The position numbers and the translations under genes were made by a program. A DNA stretch of 64,000 bases, taken from the NCBI GenBank assembly GCA_020629715.1, contig JAHDCU010000002.1, forward strand, positions 1-64,000, in the 5' to 3' direction. Position 1 is the first letter of the stretch, and every line of letters starts with the position of its first letter. Shown here in pieces: positions 34,037 through 44,300 of the stretch. The notes beneath the pieces are model-generated. The model worked only from the letters and a program-made list of their open reading frames with translations. It was not told the origin of the DNA and did not search any database. The DNA comes from Saprospiraceae bacterium. GTDB lineage: Bacteria; Bacteroidota; Bacteroidia; Chitinophagales; Saprospiraceae.

Positions 34037-34732
34037 CTAAGATACTAGTTCATCATATACTAAACTCATTCCTTCCACTGCCCCCGCTTCAATAACTTTC
34101 AAATTAGCCGTACGATCCAACTCATAATTAGATTTGGGTTTAGGATCTATGTAGTAAACCTGCTTTGCTTTATAAGCATACTGTATCAGACCAGCCGCCG
34201 GGTATACCTGCAGTGAGGTACCGATGATAATAATGATATCCGCTTCCATCACATGAGGTATAGATCGCTCTAGCTCAGGTACGGCTTCACCAAACCAAAC
34301 GATATCAGGTCGCCATTGTCCACCATCGGGTGCAAAGTCGCCTAACTTGATATCTCCTTCATGATATTGCTTGATTGTTGGATTTTTGACGCTGCGTATG
34401 CTTCTGAGTTCACCATGTAGATGGATGATGTTGTTACTACCTGCTCGCTCGTGAAGGTCGTCTACGTTTTGGGTGATGACCATGACATCGTAGTGCTCTT
34501 CCAGTTTGGCAATAGTGAAGTGACCAGGATTAGGTTTCACCTCTTTGAGTTGCGCTCTACGTTGATTATAGAAATCCAAGACTAGCTCTTTATTTCTAGC
34601 CCATCCTTCGGGGCTAGCGACCTCCATAACATCGTGGCCCTCCCAGAGGCCATCTGCATCTCTAAAAGTTTTAATACCACTTTCGGCACTCATCCCAGCA
34701 CCAGATAGAACTACTATTTTTTGCTTAGCCAT
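34037..34732 (-). CDS. cobB: Sirtuin (Sir2/CobB-type) NAD-dependent deacylase, cysteine-free
   Basis: The start at 34732 (MAKQKIVVLSGAGMSAESGI) gives 231 residues; the longer frame to 34849 has 39 unlikely residues. The protein has the NAD motif GAGMSAESGIKTFRD, QNVDDLHERAGS, the catalytic His in HLHGELRS, IVWFGEAVP and IIIIGTSLQVYPAAGL. The DFYNQRRAQL segment carries the Tyr-x-x-Arg pair that in SIRT5 and E. coli CobB favours succinyl and malonyl groups. There is no cysteine anywhere in the protein, so the usual four-Cys zinc site is missing. It should still remove acyl groups from lysine, with structural support from elsewhere in the fold. Confidence 0.92.
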   Translation of the reverse strand: MAKQKIVVLSGAGMSAESGIKTFRDADGLWEGHDVMEVASPEGWARNKELVLDFYNQRRAQLKEVKPNPGHFTIAKLEEHYDVMVITQNVDDLHERAGSNNIIHLHGELRSIRSVKNPTIKQYHEGDIKLGDFAPDGGQWRPDIVWFGEAVPELERSIPHVMEADIIIIIGTSLQVYPAAGLIQYAYKAKQVYYIDPKPKSNYELDRTANLKVIEAGAVEGMSLVYDELVS

Positions 34733-34892
34733 ACTTAAAGATACGATTAGGGAAATTGAGCAAGTGATCTTTTTTAGTACAGTTTTTGCACCACAAGTAC
34801 TGAGAATAGTAGACTCTAACTCATTGATATTCAGCAATCTGAAAGTCAACGTATTATAGTTTACAGTTTTTTATAATATTAAAAATCAACCT

Positions 34893-35915
34893 GTGTTGAA
34901 TCAAACTGGAAATCAGATTTTTCTAGTGGTGCTGCTAATTATTTTGAGTTTTTCTCAAATTAATTCTCAAGATCTGCACTACTCGCAGTTTTACAATTCC
35001 CCGATGAATTACAATCCTGCGAATACTGGAATATTTAATGGCGACAAGCGAGTGACGCTGAGTGTAAGGGATCAAGCAGGTTCGGTTCCTGTACCTTGGT
35101 TTACCTTTAGCGGTCAATATGATTTTAAGATCTACCCAAAAAGAAATGATAAATATTTCTGGGGTGTAGGTTTTAATTACAACTACGATAGACAGGGCGA
35201 TAGTCGTCTTGCACTTAATAATATCAATGGTGCAGTCAGTTACAGCCGAATTCTAAATCCAAAGAATATTATTACGCTAGGCGCTTTAGTAGGGTATAGT
35301 TCTCGTGGTTTTGATCCAGGTACATTGACATGGGATGTACAGTGGACGGGTAGCGACATCAATCGTCAGCTTCCATCTATGGAAAATTTTAATGCTGACC
35401 GTGTTGGCTTCATGGAGACAGCAATAGGCTTTAACTATAGATATCAAGAGTCAGAAAGGACTAAAATAGATGTAGGCCTTGGGGTGTATCATTTTATAGA
35501 GCCTAATGTAGCTTATTACGACACTGATGATGCGAAGCTACCCATGCGTTTCAATATCAACGCAGTAGGTAGTCTCAAAATCATTGATCCTTTAGATATA
35601 CAACTACATGTGCTCTCACAAAGACAACTCGTATATGATGAGTTGTTATTTGGTGGATTATTGAAATTTTACCTCAATCAAAAACGAGGCAAAGAAACTC
35701 AGCTTCATCTGGGAGTCAATTATCGTACATCCAAGTATCTCATCCCCACTGTTGCCTTACAATATAAGAGAGTATATGTGGGGGCAAGTTATGATATAGA
35801 CATGTCCACCTTTAATGACGATCACAATGGTCTTGGAGGTCCTGAATTTCATTTTAGATACATCATTACTAATGTCAAACCCTTGAAGCTTTTCAAGGCC
35901 TGTCCAATATTCTAA
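34893..35915 (+). CDS. PorP/SprF-family T9SS outer-membrane protein
   Basis: This 340-residue beta-barrel protein has a signal peptide (IFLVVLLIILSFSQINSQ). The family start SQDLHYSQFYNSPMNYNPANT leads into GIFNGDKRVTLSVRDQAGSV, the hallmark of PorP/SprF proteins. These barrels assist secretion and surface anchoring of one or a few T9SS cargo proteins, usually encoded next door. Here the OmpA-like protein and the giant type B cargo follow at gaps of 13 and 10 nt, so the three genes form one operon. The start at 34893 is GTG/TTG-like in context (TTG), with no better ATG nearby. Confidence 0.94.
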   Translation: MLNQTGNQIFLVVLLIILSFSQINSQDLHYSQFYNSPMNYNPANTGIFNGDKRVTLSVRDQAGSVPVPWFTFSGQYDFKIYPKRNDKYFWGVGFNYNYDRQGDSRLALNNINGAVSYSRILNPKNIITLGALVGYSSRGFDPGTLTWDVQWTGSDINRQLPSMENFNADRVGFMETAIGFNYRYQESERTKIDVGLGVYHFIEPNVAYYDTDDAKLPMRFNINAVGSLKIIDPLDIQLHVLSQRQLVYDELLFGGLLKFYLNQKRGKETQLHLGVNYRTSKYLIPTVALQYKRVYVGASYDIDMSTFNDDHNGLGGPEFHFRYIITNVKPLKLFKACPIF

Positions 35916-35928
35916 CCGCTTAAGATCA

Positions 35929-38367
35929 ATGAATACTATGAAAAGCCTAAGAATAACATATCTAACTATACTTATCAGCTTAATTTCTATAAGTACGGTT
36001 TCCACTCAAACCATGAAAGCATTCGTGGCTGCGGCTGAAAACTCATTTTTAACTAAAGATTATTATAGTGCTTTAGTCTACTATAATGATGCCTTAGAGT
36101 TTGATGAAGATCGTATAGATCTCCGATATCAAGCTGCCGAGGCAGCACGGCTGTTCAATGCATATGCTTTAGCTGAAGAATATTATGCAACCGTCAATGA
36201 ATCTGATGAAAACGGAGATTTTCCTTTATCAGCTTATTGGCTTGCAGATGTCAAACAAAAGCAAGGTCAATATGAAGAAGCTAAGTTTTTGTACGATCAA
36301 TATATTTCTGAAAATGAAGGCGACGAAGAGTATTTTACTATGCGAGCCAAGAAAGAATCTGCTGCTTGTCAGTGGGCAATAGATGTGATCCAAAATCCTG
36401 ATGAAAGTACATTCATCAGAAGACTTGGAGAAGAAGTCAATACAGGATACTCTGAGTTTGGTGGTATAAAAAAGCAAGATAGCTTGATCTTTTCTGCACT
36501 AAAATTTGAACGTAAGAATGATGATTTCATTCCTGAGCGGGTATACTCCAAAGTACTTGTATCTGTAGATGGCAGTATCTCAGAAGAGCTCAGCAATATG
36601 AATAAAGATGAGGTACATACTGCCCATACTGCATTCAATACCGATGCATCAGTCATGTATTATACCCTTTGTGATTATATGAATGGTGAAGATATACGGT
36701 GTGATATCTATCGTAGAAGCTATAATAGTGACGGCACATTAGGTGCTGAAGAAAAGCTTCCTGATTTTATCAATAGTGATGCTTTTACTACTACCCAACC
36801 CAATATTGGTTTAGATACAGACTCTGGAAAAGAGATCCTATATTTCGTCTCCGATCGACCTGGCGGAGAAGGAAAGCTCGATATATGGTATTCCGTCATA
36901 GATCAAGAGTTAGGATTTACAGAGCCTATTAATTTGAGCGCTGTCAATACTTTAGAAAATGATATTACTCCATTTTTTCATCAAAAGACAAATACCTTAT
37001 TCTTTAGTTCAGAAGGATATCGCGGTATAGGTGGGTATGATATTTATAGATCAGGAAGAGTAGCTGATGGCTTCTATGATAAGCCTGAGCACCTTACATA
37101 TCCAACAAATAGTAGCTATCATGATATATACTATACGCTTAGTGAAGAAGCAGACACTGCATACTTCTCTTCCAATAGAGAAGGCTCCTTATTCATAGAT
37201 GAGGGGCAGGAAGCATGTTGCTTTGATATATATGAAGTGGCTATTGAAAAGGTTCTGATCAATTTAAATGCGCTTACCTTTTATGCAAAAACTGCAAGTC
37301 CTCTAGAAAACACCAATGTAAGATTAGTTGATCCAAAAACGGGAATAGATTTGATGAATTATCTAAATCCCGATGCTAATGATCATTTTTTTGAGCTAGA
37401 GAATGGTGAAGATTACATGGTCATAGCTGAGAGACCTGGTTATACTTCAGATACGATACAGTTCAGTACATCCAAGATGTATAAGTCACAAGAACTAACA
37501 AAAAAACTATTTTTAGATACCGACAAAGTAGAGTTAGAAGTCTTGACATTTAATGCCCTGACGAATGCCGCACTTGAGGGCACTACCGTGTCATTAATAG
37601 AAGTCGGTACCAATGGTGAATCTCAAGTCATCACGAATAATGATGGAAACACTTTTAGCTTTATGGTGGAGCCTGGTAAAACATACAAGTTGACAGGCGT
37701 AAAATCTGGGTTGATATCGGCCAATATGACCTTTACGGTACCAGCTGATCCTACGATGTCTAAAATTTCTAAATCATTATACCTTGGAAACATTGGAGTC
37801 TATCTACCTGTCAAATTATATTTTGATAATGATAGACCTGATCGTCGTACTCTTCGTACCAATACTAAAAAAACATATACGGATACATACCATCCATACT
37901 ATGCGCTCAAGCCAGAATTCATGACCAATTATGCTCGTGGGTTTAAAGGTGATGATCGCAGCATAGCAAAAACTAAAGTAGAAAGATTTTTTGAGGATGA
38001 AGTCAAGCAAGGTTTTGATCAGATGAATGCTTTTATAGAAAGTCTAGCAAATGCGCTACGTCAAGGTGTAAACGTAGAACTGACTGTTGGAGGATTTGCA
38101 AGTCCTAGAGCACAATCAAATTATAATTTAGCTCTAGCACAACGTAGAATCGCCACGGTACAAAATGAACTGTATAAATACAACAATGGCTTTTTTGTTA
38201 GCTATCTACAATCAGGTCAGCTAACTATACAAGATATATCTTATGGTGAGAAACTTGCACCTCAAAATATCAGCGATAAGCTTAACGATAGAATCCAATC
38301 GGTATATAGCGTAGAGGCATCGAGAGAACGTAGAGTAGAGATACTCAGTGTAAAATTCCCTAAATAA
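35929..38367 (+). CDS. OmpA-family T9SS-associated protein with PD40 and TPR-like parts
   Basis: This 812-residue envelope protein begins with a signal peptide. The TPR-like segment at about 28-100 contains SFLTKDYYSALVYYNDALEF. A PD40/WD40-like propeller follows at about 150-420 (YYTLCDYMNGEDIRCDIYRR, LYFVSDRPGGEGKLDIWYS, FFSSEGYRGIGGYDIYRSG), then two CarboxypepD-regulatory-like beta domains at about 440-620. The C-terminal OmpA-type peptidoglycan-binding domain at about 650-812 is recognised by VELTVGGFASPRAQSNYN and LALAQRRIATVQNEL. The layout is that of PorE-like proteins that tie the T9SS or its cargo to peptidoglycan. Between the SprF-like and cargo genes, it is likely the dedicated anchor of this secretion set. 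Confidence 0.92.
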   Translation: MNTMKSLRITYLTILISLISISTVSTQTMKAFVAAAENSFLTKDYYSALVYYNDALEFDEDRIDLRYQAAEAARLFNAYALAEEYYATVNESDENGDFPLSAYWLADVKQKQGQYEEAKFLYDQYISENEGDEEYFTMRAKKESAACQWAIDVIQNPDESTFIRRLGEEVNTGYSEFGGIKKQDSLIFSALKFERKNDDFIPERVYSKVLVSVDGSISEELSNMNKDEVHTAHTAFNTDASVMYYTLCDYMNGEDIRCDIYRRSYNSDGTLGAEEKLPDFINSDAFTTTQPNIGLDTDSGKEILYFVSDRPGGEGKLDIWYSVIDQELGFTEPINLSAVNTLENDITPFFHQKTNTLFFSSEGYRGIGGYDIYRSGRVADGFYDKPEHLTYPTNSSYHDIYYTLSEEADTAYFSSNREGSLFIDEGQEACCFDIYEVAIEKVLINLNALTFYAKTASPLENTNVRLVDPKTGIDLMNYLNPDANDHFFELENGEDYMVIAERPGYTSDTIQFSTSKMYKSQELTKKLFLDTDKVELEVLTFNALTNAALEGTTVSLIEVGTNGESQVITNNDGNTFSFMVEPGKTYKLTGVKSGLISANMTFTVPADPTMSKISKSLYLGNIGVYLPVKLYFDNDRPDRRTLRTNTKKTYTDTYHPYYALKPEFMTNYARGFKGDDRSIAKTKVERFFEDEVKQGFDQMNAFIESLANALRQGVNVELTVGGFASPRAQSNYNLALAQRRIATVQNELYKYNNGFFVSYLQSGQLTIQDISYGEKLAPQNISDKLNDRIQSVYSVEASRERRVEILSVKFPK

Positions 38368-38377
38368 TTAAACGAGG

Positions 38378-41300
38378 ATGTCAAATATTATGAATAATCA
38401 GATAATGAAATATTGCATAGGATACTTCTCACTATTTTGTTTAGTGATGCTATCCTCATTAGATATGTATGCCACTCACATAGTAGGTGGTGATATCACC
38501 TACCAATGCTTAGGTGACGATAATTATGAAATTACCTTGACCATACGTCGCGATTGTGAAAATGGACTACCTCAGGCAGACTTTGATGATCCTGTATCCA
38601 TTGGTGTCTTTGATCCAGTTTTTGGTAATCTGTTGACCCAATATGGAAATTTTGGACAAATACTGATTCCTTTTTCAGAATCTGATACTCTAAATGAAAC
38701 GATTGTAAGTGATTGTGGATTTATAGGTTCTCAAGTATGTGTTGAGGAAACAATCTATAAAACAATAACCAAATTACCCTACAGACCTAGAGGACTGATT
38801 TTAGCTCATCAAAGGTGTTGTCGAAATATTACTTTAAATAATATCATCGAGCCACTTGCTACAGGATCTACATATTACATTGAAGTAAAACCTGAAGCAT
38901 TAACTGAATGTAACAGTAGCCCGACTTTTGATGCATGGGCAGATCTCTATATTTGTGCCAATCAAGACTTAAATTTTAGTCTTAGCGCTACTGATATTGA
39001 CGGTGATTCATTGGTATACAGATTATGTACTCCAAGCACTGGAGCAAGCGCCGCTGATCCAATGCCTCAACCAGCCAGTCCTCCACCATACAGCGACGTT
39101 CAGTTTTCTTTTCCATTTACTTTAGAAAATATGATGGGAGGAGTTCCTCTACAGATCAATTCTAAGACTGGTCAACTTACTGCCAATCCTAATCTCGTAG
39201 GTCAATACCTCATAGGAGTATGTGTTGACGAATACCGGAATGGAAAACTACTATCTTCTGTAAGAAGAGATTTTGAATATAATGTACGTGTTTGTAGCGT
39301 AGGTCCTGAGGCTAGTTATTCAGCAGACTCTCCATATTGCGGAACATCCGAAGTTAGTTTTCTAAATACTAGTACTAATGCCGATAGCTATATCTGGTAT
39401 TTTGATTTTCCATCTACTGATCCTGCATTTACCAGTACAGAACTTAATCCAACATTTAATTACCCAAGTTCAGGTTTATACAATGTTAGACTTGAGGCCA
39501 AAAGAGCGATTGATGGATGTGTTAGTAATTTTAGCAATGTCATAGCGGTTAGTACCTCTGAACTCGATGCAGAAATAGTATCAAATATCACCAATTGTGA
39601 TGGTAATACTGTAACTCTTGAACTGAGTAGTCCAACGGTAGATGATGATCCAGTATTTGATGTAGTTTCTTATAACTGGAGCGTCAATCAGGCTGGAAGT
39701 ATTACGACATTTAGCGGGCAATCTATCGATGTTGACATATTATCCGATATACCTGTAGAAGTCTCTTTGACAGTTACGAGTAATAGTGGATGCTTTGATA
39801 CTGAAATCTTAAATATTGCCAACAGCGGAGAAAACTACAATACTAATTTCTTAACAAATTTCACTGAATGTCAAGAAGGTGGATTTGTCATTGAGTTTAG
39901 TGATATATCCGATAATCCACCATTGACCACTACCGCTTGGAATTGGACAATTATAGATAATGGAAATTCGATTATATCAGACCAGCAGTCCTTTGAGGCT
40001 ATTTTGATTGATCCTTCAAGTGCTACAGCGTTGCTGGAGATTACTTTAAGTAACGGATGTAAATCAGAACTTTATATTGATAATCTTGATATCATAGGCC
40101 TGCCAAATATTGATTTTGAGGTAGAAGTTGCCTCCTGTGATAATACTGATTTGGTCATGAGCTTTAGCGACAACTCTGATCATGGAGCACTTAGTCCTAT
40201 CATGTATAATTGGACTATCGTAAGTAATAGCGGGACTACTACAAATCTAGCTGGAAGTACTGTGAGTCAAACATTTTTACCTGGTGAAATACTTGATATC
40301 AATTTAAGTGTCACATATAGCAATGGTTGTGTTTTATCTTTAGATAAAAATGACATCGATATCAATAACGTAATTGATCCTGCTACATTTGACATTAAAC
40401 TGATCAATTGTAATAATCAAGATGGCAGTTCTGACTATAACGTCAGTCTCAATACTGATAATGCATATGATGTTGAAAGCGTTGATTGGGTATATACTAT
40501 TGATGGTTTGACACCAATCTCGGCGACCGGAAACACAATAACCATTGGTGGAAGTGAAGGTGCTAATGTTGCAATCGATGTAGTAGTAAATTATACTAAC
40601 GGTTGTACAGAGTCAGCCCAAACCAGCTTTATCATAGAATCTATTGATTTGGAGGTTATTGATAACAATATTACTTTATGTCAAGGAATGACCACAGAGC
40701 TTATTCAGAATGGTAATCCCAATTGGACGTACTCCTATTCCCCTGAAACAGGGCTGGATCTTAAAGATCCTCATAATCCATTATTTATTGGTGATGCATC
40801 GTCCATATATGAAGTGACCGTTTCTAATGGCAATTGTAGCATCACAGAAAGTGTTAGTATTTCTATAGTAGAACAAATGACTTTGGCTATAAGCGGTCCA
40901 ACTATAAGCTGCGATGGCAATGTCGAATTACTAGTTACAGGAGCAGGAACTAACGCCAACTATGAGTGGTCAGAGACTTCAGATTTCTCCAATATAATTG
41001 CAACAGGTAATACACTAAACACTACATTTTCAAATAACGAACAAATATACTTTGTAAGAGTAAATGGCAGCGTTTGCGAAATTGAGATTGCATCATTTAC
41101 GGTAAAACTCAATGACATTATATTTGATACGATATCAGATATTGAAGCATGTAATGGTGATGAATTCATACTCTATCTTCTGAGTGATGACAGTAATATT
41201 CAAAGCATAACTTGGGATACGAATCCTCATATCACATCTGGAGCTGATACCTCTAGCCCTACGATATCAATTGGAGCATCAGAAAATACAAACTTCAACC

Positions 41301-44300
41301 TAAGTTATACCATTATCGATATCAATGGATGTAGTACTTTGGGATCTGTATTGATTAATGTTTTAGAACAACCACAACTTAATTTTACATCTACTCAAAC
41401 TTGTGGAACGACTACCGTTTGTTTCTCTGATCTAGATCCACAATTCGGACAGGAATTAGTAATCGATATGACTACAATTATCTCGGTTACAAATACGGAG
41501 CAGTGCTATGAATTTAACGCTTTTGGCTCATACGAAGTGTTATTACAAGGTGTAGGAATTACTTGTGCTGGTCAGAGCGAAGTAAAGACGATTATTGTTA
41601 ACGAGAGTGTTGACCTAACTATCACAGGAGATACGGTAAGCTGTGATGGACTTGTGCAACTAGAAGTATCAGGTGGACCAAGTAATATCAATTATGAATG
41701 GGCTACCGATTCTGAATTCAATAATGTGATTCAAGTGGGTTCATTCTTGAATACGGAACTGATGGGAGCTACAGGAGCTACCTATTACGTACAAATAGAA
41801 GGAAACGAAAATTGTGAAAGCGAGGTAGATTCTGTTCGGGTACAGGATGGATTTTTTGAGCTCACATTCGAAACACCTTTAGAGATTTGCATTGGAGATA
41901 CCATAGCTTACAGCGTATTCCCTGACCCAAGTATCATGACTACCATTCAGTGGAATTCTCACCCATATTTATTTGGAGGAGCGAATACAACTATGCCTAT
42001 GATTGGTATACCAGAAGCAGATGCTCAAGACTTTAGCCTTAGTTTTACGGCTACTAGTATTCTAGGTTGCACAAAAACTATGACAGTGGATTTTATCATA
42101 AGGGATAATGAAAAAACTAGCTTTATGGTCGATGCATCATGTGGAGACTTAGAAGTTTGCTTTACGAATACTACTTCCAATCAAAACGGTAATTATACAT
42201 GGGACTTTGGTGATGGATCACCAACAGTCATAGCTAATGATCAAGTATGTCATACTTATACTTCATTTGACATGTACGATGTGACATTGACCAATGACTC
42301 TGAATTATGTCAAAACAGTTCAAGTACCCAAACGATTAATCTTGGAGAAGCGATAGATATCATTTATCAAAATATGATCGAGGCATGTCCCGGTGATCAA
42401 TTTGATTTTACGGTACTGGCTAATGATCCAAATTATAGTATCGAGTGGAGTAGTAGCCCGATAATTATAGCAGGAAATGATTCATTTACACCTTCTATAA
42501 TGATCCCAGCTGATCAGACAGAGGATGTAGCACTTAGCTTTACTGTTACGAACGAAATGTCTTGTTCAGAATCTTATACTTTGTCTGTAGATATTTCGCA
42601 AGCTGAGCAATTTGATTTTACAACGACGCAAGAGTGTGGGAGCTTAGAGATATGCTTCACAGCTAATTTGCCAGATTTAAACTTATATGTCTGGGATATA
42701 GAAACTTCGCCACAACTAAAAGGTGAGACAGTATGCCATACATTCCCGACAGGTGGAAGCTATACCGTAACTCTGAGTACCACGGGTAATATTTGTAATC
42801 CTATACCAACTACACAAACGATTACCGTTGAGGAGCCTATTACTATAGATTTTATTTCAGATCCTATTACGGTTTGCCTTGGCAATACAAGCGAAATAAT
42901 TCAAAATGGAAATTCTGATTGGACATATACTTGGTCGCCAACTACAGGATTAGACCTAAGTGATCCTAGTAATCCAATATTTAATGGAACTACCTCCACA
43001 GGCTATAGCGTCACTGTAACAAATGGCGATTGTACAGAATCGGCATCAGTATCTGTAAATGTGGTGGATGAGATGGAGCTTGAGATTATTGGATCTGACA
43101 TCAGCTGTGATGGATCCGTTGAGCTTACAGTTATCGGCGCTGGTAACAATGCAAATTATGAGTGGTCAATAGATCCTGACTTTAATACCATTATAGCTAC
43201 AGGCAATACATTGAATACAAGCTTCGCAGGTGAGTCAGAAACCTATTACGTAAGCGTCAACGGAAGTTCATGTACCATAATCAATACTAGCTTGACCATT
43301 ACTCTAAATGATATAGCTTTCGATGCTTTGACAGAAATTGAGGCATGTAATGGAGATGAGTTCATCTTGAATCTTCTTAGTGATGATAGTAATGTGCAAA
43401 GTATAACTTGGGATGCGAATCCTCATATAATCTTGGGGTCTGATACAACTAGTCCTACAATATCTATTGGAGCATCAGAAAACACAGACTTTGGATTAAG
43501 TTATACCATTATCGATATCAATGAATGTAGTAATTCGGGAACTGTATTGATTAACGTTTCCGAACAACCACTACTTGGTTTCTCATATGCTCAAACCTGC
43601 GGAACGACTACCGTTTGTTTCTCAGGACTTGATCCTATGAGCGGGCAGGAATTAGTCATCGATATGTCGACTGTTATTACCGTTACGGATATAGAGCAGT
43701 GCTATGACTTTGGTGCTTTTGGCGCATACGATGTAGTATTACAAGGTACAGCAATGACTTGTGCAGGGCAGAGTGACTTAACTACTATTATAGTAAATGA
43801 AGGTGCGGATTTGACGATAACAGGAGACACCGTCAGTTGTGATGGGCTCGTGCTATTAGAAGTTGCCGGAGGTCCTAGTAATATCAATTATGAATGGGCA
43901 ACCGATATCAATTTCAATAATATTATACAAGTGGGATCAATATTAAATACAGATCTCATGGGAGCGACTGGAGCGACTTATTATGTGCAAATAGAAGGAA
44001 ATGAAAATTGTGAAAGTGAGATTGATTCTATCAGAGTACAGGACGGATTTTTTGAACTTACTTTCGAAACTCCATTCCAAATATGTGTAGGAGATACGAT
44101 TGCCTATCCTGTATTTCCTGATCCTAGTATCATGACTACGATTCAATGGAATTCTCATCCATATCTTTTTGGAGGAGCCAATACTACGATGCCAATGATC
44201 GGTATTCCTGAAGTAGGTGCTGAAGATTTTAGCTTAAGCTTTACTGCTACCAGTATTCTAGGTTGTACCAAGACCATGACTGTTGATTTTATAATTAGTG

